This document shows, piece after piece, positions 26,730-36,206 of a stretch of 64,000 nt of DNA (position 1 is the first letter of the stretch; each line of letters starts with the position of its first letter). A program made the translations under genes and the position numbers. Below the pieces are notes generated by a model. The model saw nothing but the letters and a program-made list of their open reading frames with translations. It was not told the DNA's origin and made no database searches. Source of the stretch: CAYNHZ01 sp964397445 (GTDB lineage: Bacteria > Bacteroidota > Bacteroidia > Bacteroidales > UBA932); contig CAYNHZ010000003.1 in NCBI GenBank assembly GCA_964397445.1, positions 1-64,000 on the forward strand, given 5' to 3'.

Positions 26730-29396
26730 ATGAAACCTATCATCTCTATTTTACTATCAATTTTACTATTTACAAATTGTTCAGATAACTCTATATCCAC
26801 CAAAGAGTATGCTGCCGAGGTTGAGAGAGACCTTGAAGCAAAATTAACACTTCTTGACGGGAAATTTTCAATAGATGATGCCATCTCAGGATGTGCTAAC
26901 AATCAAGAGATTGAGGCAATGAAATTTTTGTATGCGTATATGCCGATAGGGGATATGATAGATTATGATAAATCTCTCTACTTAAATGGTGTAAGGAGTG
27001 CATTTGTTGCTCGAAAAGAGATGGCTTGGGGAAAATCGGTTCCTAAACAATTGTTCAGACATTTTGTCCTCCCCATTAGGGTAAATAATGAGAATCTTGA
27101 TAATTCTCGTGAGATTTTTTACAACGAACTTAAAGACAGAGTTGCAGGGCTCTCTATGTATGATGCAATTTTGGAGGTCAATCATTGGTGTCACGAAAAG
27201 GTGATATATACCCCTTCTGATGGCCGTACCTCTTCCCCATTGGCAAGTGTTAAAACAGCTTATGGTAGATGTGGAGAGGAGTCTGTGTTTGCGGTTGCTG
27301 CACTAAGATCTGTAGGTATCCCTGCAAGGCAGGTTTATACCCCGAGGTGGGCACATACTGACGATAATCACGCTTGGGTTGAGGCTTGGGCAGATGGTAA
27401 ATGGTACTATCTTGGGGCGTGTGAGCCCGAAGCAAAATTGGATGTTGCTTGGTTTAGTTCAACCGTTACAAGGGGACTTTTGATGCATACGAAAGTGTTT
27501 GGAAAATATAATGGGGATGAAGATATTATTTCGGTAACAGATTGTTATACAGAGATTAATGTTACATCAAATTATGCCCCTACTAAAAGATTGGTTGTCC
27601 TCCTTAATGGTGATAATGGAGGAGTTGAGGGGGCAAAAGTTGAGTTCAAAATTTTTAATTATGGGGAGTTTTACAGTGCAATTACTACAGCAACAGATAG
27701 TTGCGGTATGGCCTCTGCAACGCTTGGAAAGGGAGATATTTTGGTATGGATCTCCAAAGGGGATAGATTTGCATTTTCAAGAGTTGCAGCAGATCAGGAT
27801 ACTTTGAAATTTGAATACAATTCGCTGTCGGATAATATTAAAATGTCAAAAGCTGGTGATGTGTCGGTAGAGAAATTTACCCCCCCGGCAGAGAAACGAA
27901 GCGATGTAGTTCTTACAGAGGAGGAGGTCGAAGCTAATAATATGCGACTTGCAAAGGAGGATTCGATAAGACTTTCATACACAGCGACTTTTGCAACGAT
28001 TGAAGATGCACGAAAGTTGAAATTAAGAATTGATTCTGAGCTAATTTTCAAATATTTACAGGCCTCTCGCGGTAATTGGAGGGAGATAGAATCATATCTT
28101 ACAGGTATTGACAGTAACTCATTTGCAGCCGGGATAAAACTATTGGATCTTATCAGTGAAAAGGATCTCAGAGACACCCCTTCAGCTACCCTTCTTGACC
28201 ATTTATCAAATTATAATATTGATCAGAGTGATGCTATTTATCTCTCTTATGTTCTTAATCCGAGGGTTTCTCTTGAGCTTTTAACCCCTTGGAGGAGCTT
28301 TTTTCAAGAGTTGATAGATAAAGGGACCTTTAACAATAATCCTAATCCCGATGCAAATACTATCATTGAGTTTGTAAAAAAAGTGAAAGTTCTTGACAAT
28401 TATAACCCTCAAGGGATCCCAATGACCCCTATGGGAGTGTATAATTTGATGGCGGCAGACAGCAAGTCGAGAAATGTCCTCTTTGTAGCCCTATGTAGAA
28501 GTGCTAATATCCCAGCTCGAATCGAAGAGGTGGGAGGTAAGTTGCAATATTTCGGTGATGGAAAATGGAATGACGTAAGTCTTGATGGTGATGAAAAGAA
28601 TAGTGTCTCTATCGCCCCAAAAGGGGATCTTCATCTTCAATTTGCAGGTCACCCTTTTATAAAAGATCCTAAATACGAGACCCATTTTACCATTGCTAAA
28701 ATTGAGAATGGGACAATACGATCTCTCAATTTTACAGACAAAGAGGGGAGGGAAGGATCGATAACTTACAATGGTATCTTTAGCAAACCCATCCATCTCG
28801 ATTGCGGAAATTATATGTTGACAAGCGGGGTCAGATTGGCGAGCGGAACTGTCTTGGTATCAAAGAATTTCTTCACAATTCAAGAGAATAAAAAAACTGA
28901 TGTTCCCCTTGTTTTCGGTGTAGATAAAACAGAGCTTCAAGTTATCGGAAGTATGAATCCCGAGTGGAAATTCTCACAATTATTAGAGGCGGGAAAGAGT
29001 AAGAGCTCCTCGATACTCGAATGTACAGGAAGAGGATTTTTTGTGATAGCTTTTCTTAAATCTAACCACGAGCCGAGCAACCACGTGATCCGTGATCTAT
29101 TTAAAAATGAGGCCACCTTACCTATTATTATTTTATATCGCAATCAGGGGGAGTACAAAAAATATCTTCAAGGGGAATTCCCCACCCCTTCAAAAGGGAT
29201 CTATTTTGGAATAGATGAGAATGATGAGATATTTACCAATATTACAAAAGAGATGAAAATGGACAAAATTGAATATCCACTTGTGGTTATAGCAGACTCT
29301 TTTGGACGAATTGTATATATATCTGAAGGGTATCAAATCGGCATTGATAGAGAAATTGAAAGATTATCACCAAAAAATGGTATTGTGGATAAATAA
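26730..29396 (+). CDS. Transglutaminase-like lipoprotein with thioredoxin-fold-like C-terminus
   Basis: The 888-residue protein has a lipoprotein-like signal (LLFTNC, Cys17, slightly off consensus at -1). A transglutaminase-core domain covers about 140-235: Cys181 in YGRCGEES, GIPARQVYTPRW, and His214 in NHAWVEAW. The usual third residue (Asp in a lDP motif) reads ACEP. A second, degenerate copy lies near 570-615 (RSANIPARIEEVGG then DGKWNDVSLD) and lacks the cysteine. An Ig-like segment precedes the last 110 residues, which alternate strands as in thioredoxin-like folds (FFVIAFLKS, PLVVIADSFGRIVYISEG) without a CxxC. Such proteins are likely proteases or peptidoglycan or peptide-processing enzymes. 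The true substrate is unknown. Confidence 0.78.
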   Translation: MKPIISILLSILLFTNCSDNSISTKEYAAEVERDLEAKLTLLDGKFSIDDAISGCANNQEIEAMKFLYAYMPIGDMIDYDKSLYLNGVRSAFVARKEMAWGKSVPKQLFRHFVLPIRVNNENLDNSREIFYNELKDRVAGLSMYDAILEVNHWCHEKVIYTPSDGRTSSPLASVKTAYGRCGEESVFAVAALRSVGIPARQVYTPRWAHTDDNHAWVEAWADGKWYYLGACEPEAKLDVAWFSSTVTRGLLMHTKVFGKYNGDEDIISVTDCYTEINVTSNYAPTKRLVVLLNGDNGGVEGAKVEFKIFNYGEFYSAITTATDSCGMASATLGKGDILVWISKGDRFAFSRVAADQDTLKFEYNSLSDNIKMSKAGDVSVEKFTPPAEKRSDVVLTEEEVEANNMRLAKEDSIRLSYTATFATIEDARKLKLRIDSELIFKYLQASRGNWREIESYLTGIDSNSFAAGIKLLDLISEKDLRDTPSATLLDHLSNYNIDQSDAIYLSYVLNPRVSLELLTPWRSFFQELIDKGTFNNNPNPDANTIIEFVKKVKVLDNYNPQGIPMTPMGVYNLMAADSKSRNVLFVALCRSANIPARIEEVGGKLQYFGDGKWNDVSLDGDEKNSVSIAPKGDLHLQFAGHPFIKDPKYETHFTIAKIENGTIRSLNFTDKEGREGSITYNGIFSKPIHLDCGNYMLTSGVRLASGTVLVSKNFFTIQENKKTDVPLVFGVDKTELQVIGSMNPEWKFSQLLEAGKSKSSSILECTGRGFFVIAFLKSNHEPSNHVIRDLFKNEATLPIIILYRNQGEYKKYLQGEFPTPSKGIYFGIDENDEIFTNITKEMKMDKIEYPLVVIADSFGRIVYISEGYQIGIDREIERLSPKNGIVDK

Positions 29397-29424
29397 TTTA
29401 TAGGTTATTATATATTATTTTTGG

Positions 29425-29432
29425 TATATTTG
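29425..29432 (+). promoter_or_regulatory. -7 promoter box for the SPOR lipoprotein
   Basis: TATATTTG matches TAnnTTTG, with a leader of about 48 bases. Confidence 0.55.
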
Positions 29433-29484
29433 TGCTTTGAAAAAATTATATAAATCGAAAATTACATAAATAACTAATAGAAGT

Positions 29485-29958
29485 ATGAAAACTTTAAAAT
29501 TAATATCCATTGCAGCTGTTTCTGTAATGTTGTTTACTGGCTGTGATTTTTTTAGATCGATTATCGGAAAACCGACATCGAAAGAGATAGAAAGAATGAA
29601 AATTGAGGCACAGCTTCAAGCAAAAAAACAAAAAGAGATAGACTCTCTAAACAAAATTAATGAGCAGATCGCATTAGAGGAGGCTTCAAAAGCTACAATA
29701 AATGAGGAAAACGGAAGGTTTTATGTTGTACTCGGTAGTTTTAAAGTTGTAGAGAATGCTAATAAAATGTTTACTTTACTTGAGAAGAATGGATATAAAC
29801 CCATAACTATCAAATTTAAAAATGGTTATGAAGTTGTTTCTGTTGCCGGATTTAATAATTATGGTCAGGCTAAGCAGGAATTGGCAAAGCTTTTAGAGTA
29901 TGAATATTGTCCTGAGGACATTTGGATATATGATATACGCCAAAACCTTCACGAATAA
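29485..29958 (+). CDS. SPOR-domain lipoprotein
   Basis: The 157-residue protein has a clear lipobox (LFTGC, Cys20), a charged linker of about residues 34-75 likely to form a helix, and a SPOR domain at about 80-155 (RFYVVLGSFKVVENANKMF, then GYEVVSVAGFNNYGQAKQEL). SPOR domains bind glycan strands stripped of stem peptides at septal peptidoglycan. The protein would tether an envelope lipid layer to peptidoglycan during division. It stands alone between the transglutaminase-like gene and gcvT. Confidence 0.88.
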   Translation: MKTLKLISIAAVSVMLFTGCDFFRSIIGKPTSKEIERMKIEAQLQAKKQKEIDSLNKINEQIALEEASKATINEENGRFYVVLGSFKVVENANKMFTLLEKNGYKPITIKFKNGYEVVSVAGFNNYGQAKQELAKLLEYEYCPEDIWIYDIRQNLHE

Positions 29959-30016
29959 ATATTTTTTCCAAAATAAATATTTTGACACTTTTAATAACAA
30001 TATAATATAATTATAG

Positions 30017-31120
30017 ATGAAAACTACCGCATTCACCCAAAAGCACATAGATTTGGGTGCTAAAATGGTACCTTTTGCCGGTTATAATATGCCGGTTGAA
30101 TATGTAGGTATAAATGAAGAACACAACACAGTTAGGAACGGTGTAGGTGTGTTTGATGTTTCACATATGGGTGAGATTTGGGTTAAAGGTCCCAATGCCC
30201 TCCCTTTTATACAATATGTCTCTTCTAACGATGCTTCTGTCCTTTATCCAGGGAAAATACAATATGCTTGTTTCCCTAATGGTAAGGGGGGGATAGTTGA
30301 TGATTTCCTTACATATTGTATTGATTCTCAAACATATCTTCTTGTTGTGAATGCTTCAAACATAGAAAAAGATTGGAATCATCTTTGTTCTATTGCTCCG
30401 AAATTCAATCTTACCCCCGGTAAGGAGTTATATAATGCATCCGATGAAATTTGCCAATTAGCTGTTCAAGGGCCGAAAGCGATTGAAGCTATGCAAAAAA
30501 TATGTGATCAAGATATTCTTGATATGGAGTATTACACATTTAAAAAATTGAAATTGGCAGGAGTAGATGTTATCTTTTCAATAACAGGGTATACAGGTGC
30601 AGGTGGATGTGAGATTTATGCAGCTAATGAAGATTCAGAAAAAATATGGAGAGCTGTGTTCGATGCAGGTAAAGAATTTGGTATAAGGCCAATAGGACTT
30701 GGTGCAAGGGATACCCTCCGTCTTGAAATGGGTTTCTGCTTGTATGGAAACGATATTGATGATACTACCTCACCTCTTGAAGCAGGTTTAGCTTGGATAA
30801 CAAAATTCAATGATGTCAAAGGAGATTTTATTGATAAGGAGTATATGCTAAAACAAAAAGCAGAGGGTCTTAAACGCAAATTAATCGGTTTTGAATTGGT
30901 TGACAGAGGTATTCCTCGTCACGGGTATGTTGTTTGTGATGCTGAGGGAAATGAGATAGGTGTTGTTACATCCGGTACTATGTCGCCATCACTTAAGATT
31001 CCCCTCGGAATGGCTTATGTTAAGCCTGAGTTTTCTAAAGTTGATAGTTGTATCTACATAAAAGTGAGGGATAAACTTCTCAAATCTAAGGTTGTTAAGA
31101 CCCCTTTTATAAAGAAATAA
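30017..31120 (+). CDS. gcvT: Aminomethyltransferase, glycine cleavage T protein
   Basis: The 367-residue protein has the GcvT landmarks AFTQKHIDLGAKMVPFAGYNMP, the tetrahydrofolate-site region VFDVSHMGE, and the late EMGFCLYGNDID segment. It transfers the methylene group from aminomethyl-lipoyl GcvH to tetrahydrofolate and releases ammonia. The length is normal. gcvH and gcvP are not in the window, so the pathway genes are dispersed. The 58-base upstream gap is too small for a glycine riboswitch. A terminator follows at 31135-31159. Confidence 0.96.
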   Translation: MKTTAFTQKHIDLGAKMVPFAGYNMPVEYVGINEEHNTVRNGVGVFDVSHMGEIWVKGPNALPFIQYVSSNDASVLYPGKIQYACFPNGKGGIVDDFLTYCIDSQTYLLVVNASNIEKDWNHLCSIAPKFNLTPGKELYNASDEICQLAVQGPKAIEAMQKICDQDILDMEYYTFKKLKLAGVDVIFSITGYTGAGGCEIYAANEDSEKIWRAVFDAGKEFGIRPIGLGARDTLRLEMGFCLYGNDIDDTTSPLEAGLAWITKFNDVKGDFIDKEYMLKQKAEGLKRKLIGFELVDRGIPRHGYVVCDAEGNEIGVVTSGTMSPSLKIPLGMAYVKPEFSKVDSCIYIKVRDKLLKSKVVKTPFIKK

Positions 31121-31134
31121 TTTTATAAACGATC

Positions 31135-31159
31135 AAGCAGGCTTAGCGGCCTGCTTTTT
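31135..31159 (+). terminator. Terminator of gcvT
   Basis: AAGCAGGC at 31135-31142 pairs with GCCTGCTT at 31149-31156 around the loop TTAGCG, then continues into a U-run. Confidence 0.9.
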
Positions 31160-31173
31160 GTTATTATTGATAA

Positions 31174-32460
31174 ATGGAAAAATCGATTTGTTTTATTTTC
31201 TTACTATTTTCACTAACCGTTTATTCTCAAGATGATAAGTGTAAAGATAGGTTAAGAGAGCACGTTAAATATCTCTCATCCGACAAACTTCAAGGGAGAA
31301 AAGCTGGTTCGCAAGGGGAGAAAACTGCTGCCGGTTATGTGTATGATAAGTTGTTTGATGCGGGCGTTGAGATGTTGACTCCGAGAGGGGGACAGGACTT
31401 TTCCATTGCTGTTGGTAATGACACTATTCGTTCCCAAAATATAGTGGGGATTGTTGAGGGGTGTGATCCGAAACTGAGAGGAGAGTATATTGTCATAGGG
31501 GCAAATATTGACCATATTGGAACAAATGTTATCTCTATGGATGGTAAAGAGGTGTCTCAAATCTATCCAGGTGCAGATGACAATGCTTCGGGAATTGCTT
31601 GTCTTATCGAAATAGCAGAGAGGGTGGCTGCATCCTCATTTTCATTTAAACGATCGGTCATTTTTGCAGGATTTGGGGCTAAGGAGTTTGGGATGGCCGG
31701 TTCTTGGTATTTTGTCAACAGGGCTTTTGCTCAGATCGATAGTGTGAGTTTAATGCTAAATCTTAATATGGTCGGGCGTACATCGCAGGGCGGCAAGATT
31801 TTATACTCTACTTGTGTCCCCAATCCCGATATAACATATACGATAGGATCCCTTTCAAGGGCTCTCTCTTTTCCCCTCCCTACTGAGCATAGGGGGGAGT
31901 TATTATCATCTGATTATCTCGCTTTTTATGAGAGGAATATCCCTGTTACCCTTTTTACAACAGGATTCCATAGAGATCGCCGCACAGTTCGTGATACCCC
32001 CGACTTGATAGATTATGATTCAATGGAGGGGGTTTGTGAATTTGTTTTTGCGTTTGCTCGTGAAGTTGCAAATAGAGAGAATAAAATCAGTGTTCCATCT
32101 ATTGGTTTGGAAAATAGTGGACTTGAGCGGATCTATTCACCCTATGAAGTTGATACCCCTCCCCAATTTTATCACGGGAATGAAAAGGTATTTCTCGAGA
32201 GATGGGTGTATGACTATTTGAGATATCCAGAACTCCCTTTGGCAATGGGTATTCAAGGGCAAGTTATTGTTGAATTTATCATCGAAAAGGACGGAAGTAT
32301 TTCTAATGTCAAAGTCACAAAGGGTATTGAAGATAGTCTTGATAATGAGGCGTTAAGAGTTATTTCAGCATCTCCTAAATGGAAAGCAGGTGTATTGGGT
32401 GGACAAAAGGTTCGTGTTAAATTTTCCATCCCCGTTGAATTTAGACTCAAAAAGAGGTAG
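31174..32460 (+). CDS. M28 peptidase-like protein fused to a TonB C-terminal domain, predicted catalytically dead
   Basis: The 428-residue protein has a signal peptide (to about residue 18), an M28 aminopeptidase fold (about 25-298) and a TonB C-terminal domain (about 348-426, YPELPLAMGIQGQVIVEF and PKWKAG). The M28 fold is recognisable: IVIGANIDHIG, PGADDNASGIA, AGFGAKEFGMAGS, NLNMVGR and TTGFHRDRR. However, against the M28 consensus the first zinc His is N111, the catalytic Glu is K170, the zinc Asp of NLDMVGR is N198, and the last zinc His aligns with R270. D136 and E171 remain. I infer a pseudo-enzyme, perhaps a peptide-binding or scaffold domain, coupled to a TonB-type contact domain. 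It stands between the gcvT terminator and leuS. Confidence 0.85.
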   Translation: MEKSICFIFLLFSLTVYSQDDKCKDRLREHVKYLSSDKLQGRKAGSQGEKTAAGYVYDKLFDAGVEMLTPRGGQDFSIAVGNDTIRSQNIVGIVEGCDPKLRGEYIVIGANIDHIGTNVISMDGKEVSQIYPGADDNASGIACLIEIAERVAASSFSFKRSVIFAGFGAKEFGMAGSWYFVNRAFAQIDSVSLMLNLNMVGRTSQGGKILYSTCVPNPDITYTIGSLSRALSFPLPTEHRGELLSSDYLAFYERNIPVTLFTTGFHRDRRTVRDTPDLIDYDSMEGVCEFVFAFAREVANRENKISVPSIGLENSGLERIYSPYEVDTPPQFYHGNEKVFLERWVYDYLRYPELPLAMGIQGQVIVEFIIEKDGSISNVKVTKGIEDSLDNEALRVISASPKWKAGVLGGQKVRVKFSIPVEFRLKKR

Positions 32461-32476
32461 ATTTTTCATTTTTTCA

Positions 32477-32484
32477 TACCTTTG
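32477..32484 (+). promoter_or_regulatory. -7 promoter box for leuS
   Basis: TACCTTTG matches TAnnTTTG and sits 21 bases ahead of the ATG at 32506. An in-frame TTG at 32482 is part of the box and is not a start. Confidence 0.6.
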
Positions 32485-32505
32485 CCAATCATAATTTTTT
32501 TGACT

Positions 32506-35268
32506 ATGGAGTATAATTTTTTAGATATAGAGAAGAAGTGGCAGTCGTATTGGTCCGAGAATCAAACATACAAAGTTGATATTGATAAATCAAAGCCTAA
32601 ATATTATGTCCTTGATATGTTTCCCTATCCATCAGGTGCTGGACTTCATGTAGGGCACCCTCTCGGGTATATAGCGAGTGATATTTATAGCAGATTTAAA
32701 AGATTGAAGGGGTTTAATGTCCTTCATCCTATGGGGTATGATGCTTTCGGATTACCTGCCGAACAATACGCGATTCAAACAGGGCAACACCCAGCTTCGA
32801 CTACCGAAAAAAATATTGCCCGTTATCGTGAACAAATGGACCGAATCGGTTTTTCATACGATTGGTCAAGGGAGGTGAGGACCTGTGATCCCAAATATTA
32901 TAAGTGGACACAATGGGCTTTTCTTCAGATGTTTGAACATTGGTACGATCTTGATGCAGACAAAGCTGCACCTATCGATGAATTAATAAAAACTTTTGCA
33001 CAATCCGGAAATAAAAATGTAAATGCCGCTTCAGGAGAGGTCGTTGAATTTTCTGCTTCTGAGTGGAACGATATGACCGAGAGGGAAAAAAGCGATATCT
33101 TGATGGCATATAGGATTGCATATCAGGGGGAAACCTCTGTCAATTGGTGTTCCCAATTAGGTACGGTTTTAGCCAATGATGAGGTGAAAGAGGGTATCTC
33201 GGTGAGGGGAGGATTTCCTGTTGAGCAGAGGAAGATGATGCAGTGGCAACTTAGAGTCTCAGCATATGCAGAGCGTCTTTTAAATGATTTGGATAGTTTG
33301 CAATGGTCTGATTCTCTTAAAGATATGCAGAAGAATTGGATTGGAAAATCTCAAGGGGCAGAGGTCGTATTTAAGGTAGATAATGGGGAGGAAATTTATG
33401 ATATGACAATTTTTACGACTCGTGCAGATACCATTTTCGGGGTAACTTTTATGGTTCTTGCCCCTGAAAGTGAGTGGGTGGATAGATTGACAGTTGATTC
33501 TCAGAGAGCGTTGGTTGATGAGTATCTAAGTTCAGCAAAAAAGAAAACGGAGAGGGAGAGGATGACAGAAACAAAGAGGGTTTCCGGTGTATTTACAGGG
33601 TCTTATGCTATCAATCCCCTTACTAATGAAAAGGTTCCGGTATGGATTTCAGATTATGTTTTGTCAGGATATGGAACTGGTGCAATTATGGCTGTTCCTG
33701 CCCACGATAGTAGGGATTATGCATTTGCAACACATTTTAAATTACCTATTATTCCCCTTATCGAAGGGTGTGATATATCTACAGAGAGTTTTGATGCCAA
33801 AGATGGAATAATGTGTAACTCAGGATTCTTAAACGGAATGTCTGTAAGTGAGGCTATTCCTGCTGCAATAGAGAAGGTAGAGTCTCTCGGAATAGGTAAA
33901 AGGAAGATTAATTATAGATTAAGGGATGCCATTTTTTCTCGTCAGAGATATTGGGGCGAGCCCTTTCCTATCTATTATAATGAGGGAATCCCCTTTGCAA
34001 TGGATGAAAAGGATCTCCCTCTTGAGCTTCCTGAGGTGGATAAATTTCTCCCAACTGAGGCAGGTGAGCCCCCTTTGGCCCGTGCTGAAAATTGGACTTT
34101 TAACGGCTATCCGATCGAGAAGAGTACGATGCCGGGTTTTGCCGGAAGCAGTGCCTATTATCTGAGATATATGGATCCTGATAATGATTCGTTTTTAGTG
34201 GGCAAAGATGCCGATAACTATTGGAGGAGTGTTGATTTGTATATTGGTGGAACAGAGCACGCAACAGGCCACCTTATCTATTCAAGGTTTTGGAACAAAT
34301 TTTTATATGATTTGGGGTATGTGGTTGAAAAAGAGCCATTCAAGAAGTTGATTAACCAAGGGATGATTCAGGGGAGATCCAATTTTGTCTACCGTATCAA
34401 AAACACCAATAAGTTTGTCTCTTATGGTCTTAAAGAAGGATATGATACCACCGAAATACACGTTGATGTAAATATAGTTAATAATGATAGGCTTGATATA
34501 GAGGCATTTAAAAGATGGATGCCCGATTATTCTAATGCTCAATTTATTTTGGAGGATGGAGAATATATCTGTGGATGGGGGGTTGAAAAGATGAGCAAAT
34601 CTATGTTTAATGTTGTAAACCCTGATAGGGTTTGTGAGGAATATGGGGCAGATACACTAAGATTATATGAGATGTTTCTTGGTCCGTTAGAGCAGTCAAA
34701 ACCTTGGGATACAAAGGGTATAGACGGAGTACACCGATTTTTAAGAAAGTTGTGGCGGCTCTATTTTAGAAACGATGAGTTTATAGTAACAAAGGAGAAA
34801 CCATCTAAATCGGAGTATAAAGTGTTACATACCCTTATCAAGAAGGTTGAGTCCGATATTGAAAATTTCTCATTTAACACCTCCGTAAGTGCCTTTATGA
34901 TAGCGGTAAATGATTTGACAGATTTAAAATGTAACTCTTTCGAAATTCTTCAGCCTATTGCAATCCTTTTATCCCCTTTTGCACCCCATATTAGTGAGGA
35001 GTTGTGGGAGAAACTCGGGCACGACAATAGTATCACTTTTGCCAAATTCCCTGAATTTATAGAGGAGTACACAATAGAGAATACTTTTGAATACCCTGTA
35101 TCGTTCAATGGAAAGATGAGATTTAAAATTGAACTACCTAAATCCCTCTCTATTAAAGAGGTAGAAGAGGCAGTCCTTTCAAATCAAAATACTGCCAAAT
35201 ATTTAGGAGAAAGTGCAATTAAAAAGATTATAGTAGTACCATCAAAGATTATTAATATTGTTATATGA
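32506..35268 (+). CDS. leuS: Leucyl-tRNA synthetase
   Basis: The 920-residue class I synthetase has the HIGH-type motif HVGH at 48-51 (MFPYPSGAGLHVGHPLGY) and KMSKS at 695-699. Between them lies the CP1 editing domain, with TTRADTIFG and the acid-binding VPAHDSRD segment. It charges tRNA-Leu, one copy of which is at 16076-16159. The length fits Bacteroidetes LeuRS. The start at 32506 (MEYNFLDIEKKW) is set by the promoter box just upstream. Its stop overlaps the start of a YitT-family gene by four bases (ATGA), so the two are translationally linked. Confidence 0.97.
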   Translation: MEYNFLDIEKKWQSYWSENQTYKVDIDKSKPKYYVLDMFPYPSGAGLHVGHPLGYIASDIYSRFKRLKGFNVLHPMGYDAFGLPAEQYAIQTGQHPASTTEKNIARYREQMDRIGFSYDWSREVRTCDPKYYKWTQWAFLQMFEHWYDLDADKAAPIDELIKTFAQSGNKNVNAASGEVVEFSASEWNDMTEREKSDILMAYRIAYQGETSVNWCSQLGTVLANDEVKEGISVRGGFPVEQRKMMQWQLRVSAYAERLLNDLDSLQWSDSLKDMQKNWIGKSQGAEVVFKVDNGEEIYDMTIFTTRADTIFGVTFMVLAPESEWVDRLTVDSQRALVDEYLSSAKKKTERERMTETKRVSGVFTGSYAINPLTNEKVPVWISDYVLSGYGTGAIMAVPAHDSRDYAFATHFKLPIIPLIEGCDISTESFDAKDGIMCNSGFLNGMSVSEAIPAAIEKVESLGIGKRKINYRLRDAIFSRQRYWGEPFPIYYNEGIPFAMDEKDLPLELPEVDKFLPTEAGEPPLARAENWTFNGYPIEKSTMPGFAGSSAYYLRYMDPDNDSFLVGKDADNYWRSVDLYIGGTEHATGHLIYSRFWNKFLYDLGYVVEKEPFKKLINQGMIQGRSNFVYRIKNTNKFVSYGLKEGYDTTEIHVDVNIVNNDRLDIEAFKRWMPDYSNAQFILEDGEYICGWGVEKMSKSMFNVVNPDRVCEEYGADTLRLYEMFLGPLEQSKPWDTKGIDGVHRFLRKLWRLYFRNDEFIVTKEKPSKSEYKVLHTLIKKVESDIENFSFNTSVSAFMIAVNDLTDLKCNSFEILQPIAILLSPFAPHISEELWEKLGHDNSITFAKFPEFIEEYTIENTFEYPVSFNGKMRFKIELPKSLSIKEVEEAVLSNQNTAKYLGESAIKKIIVVPSKIINIVI

Positions 35269-36206
35269 TTCAAAGTAAAACAGTTCTGATAACAATAAAA
35301 GAGTATCTGATTATAACAATCGGTATTTTCCTTTATTGCTTCAGTTGGACATCTTTTCTTATCCCTAATGGTATAGCAGGTGGGGGCGTTACAGGCCTTG
35401 CAACTGTTATATTTTATGCCACTGATGGCTTCCTGAAGGTCTCTTATATGTACTTTATTATTAACACTTGTCTTGTAATAATAGGGACATTGGTGCTCGG
35501 AAAAGGGTTTGGATTTAAGACCATCTATTGTATTATTTTAGCTACATTGATGTTACAATTTCTTCCGGAGCTGCTCCCTTGGTCATCCGATATTGATGAA
35601 TCATTCATCAACGCTTTGATAGGGGGCTCAATAGGTGGAATAGGTATCTATATTGTATTCTCACAGGGTGGCAGTACAGGAGGAACTGATATAATAGCAT
35701 TAATAATAGCGAAATATAGGGAAGTCTCCCCTGGAAGGGTTTTTCTATATTGTGATATGGTGATAATCGGTTCTATCATTTTCTTACCTGACAAGGGGTT
35801 GCAAGATGTTGTTTATGGATATATTCAAATGGTCTCTTTCTCTTACACTTTAGACTTGATATTGACCGGAAATAAGCAGTCCGTCCAAATTTTAGTATTC
35901 TCTTCAAAATATAATGAGATAGCAGATTCTGTAATTAAAGAGATTGGTAGAGGGGTGACAGCTTTAAGTGCAACAGGTTGGTACTCCCAGACAGATAGTA
36001 AAGTTTTGGTTATAATCCTAAGGAAGAACCAACTCTCAGAGGTTACTAAGCTAATTAAAAAAATTGATAATAAGGCCTTTATATCAGTCACTCAGGCGAT
36101 GAGTGTTTATGGGCTCGGTTTCGATCAAATTAAATCAGGAGGAAAAATTGAATGGAAAAAAGGGTTAAAACAATCTTCGAAGGGGTCAAAGACTACCTTA
36201 TCATAA
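35265..36206 (+). CDS. YitT family membrane protein (first of a tandem pair)
   Basis: The 313-residue protein has five or six membrane helices in the first 200 residues, with the family motifs FLIPNGIAGGGVTGLAT and FSQGGSTGGTDIIA. A cytoplasmic DUF2179-type domain follows (about 205-290, QSVQILVFSSKYNEIA and the TALSATGWYS segment). YitT/DUF161 proteins are widespread inner-membrane proteins of unknown function. The gene starts inside the leuS stop codon and its last 55 bases overlap the second YitT gene, so its final 18 residues are encoded together with the start of the paralogue. Confidence 0.85.
   Translation: MIQSKTVLITIKEYLIITIGIFLYCFSWTSFLIPNGIAGGGVTGLATVIFYATDGFLKVSYMYFIINTCLVIIGTLVLGKGFGFKTIYCIILATLMLQFLPELLPWSSDIDESFINALIGGSIGGIGIYIVFSQGGSTGGTDIIALIIAKYREVSPGRVFLYCDMVIIGSIIFLPDKGLQDVVYGYIQMVSFSYTLDLILTGNKQSVQILVFSSKYNEIADSVIKEIGRGVTALSATGWYSQTDSKVLVIILRKNQLSEVTKLIKKIDNKAFISVTQAMSVYGLGFDQIKSGGKIEWKKGLKQSSKGSKTTLS
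36137..36142 (+). promoter_or_regulatory. Shine-Dalgarno site inside the first YitT gene
   Basis: AGGAGG lies nine bases before the ATG at 36152. Such a strong site is rare in this window, and it confirms that the second YitT gene starts within the first. Confidence 0.7.

Noticed and set aside
29959..30016. Glycine riboswitch before gcvT.
   Set aside because: The gap of 58 bases is too short and shows no aptamer-like structure.
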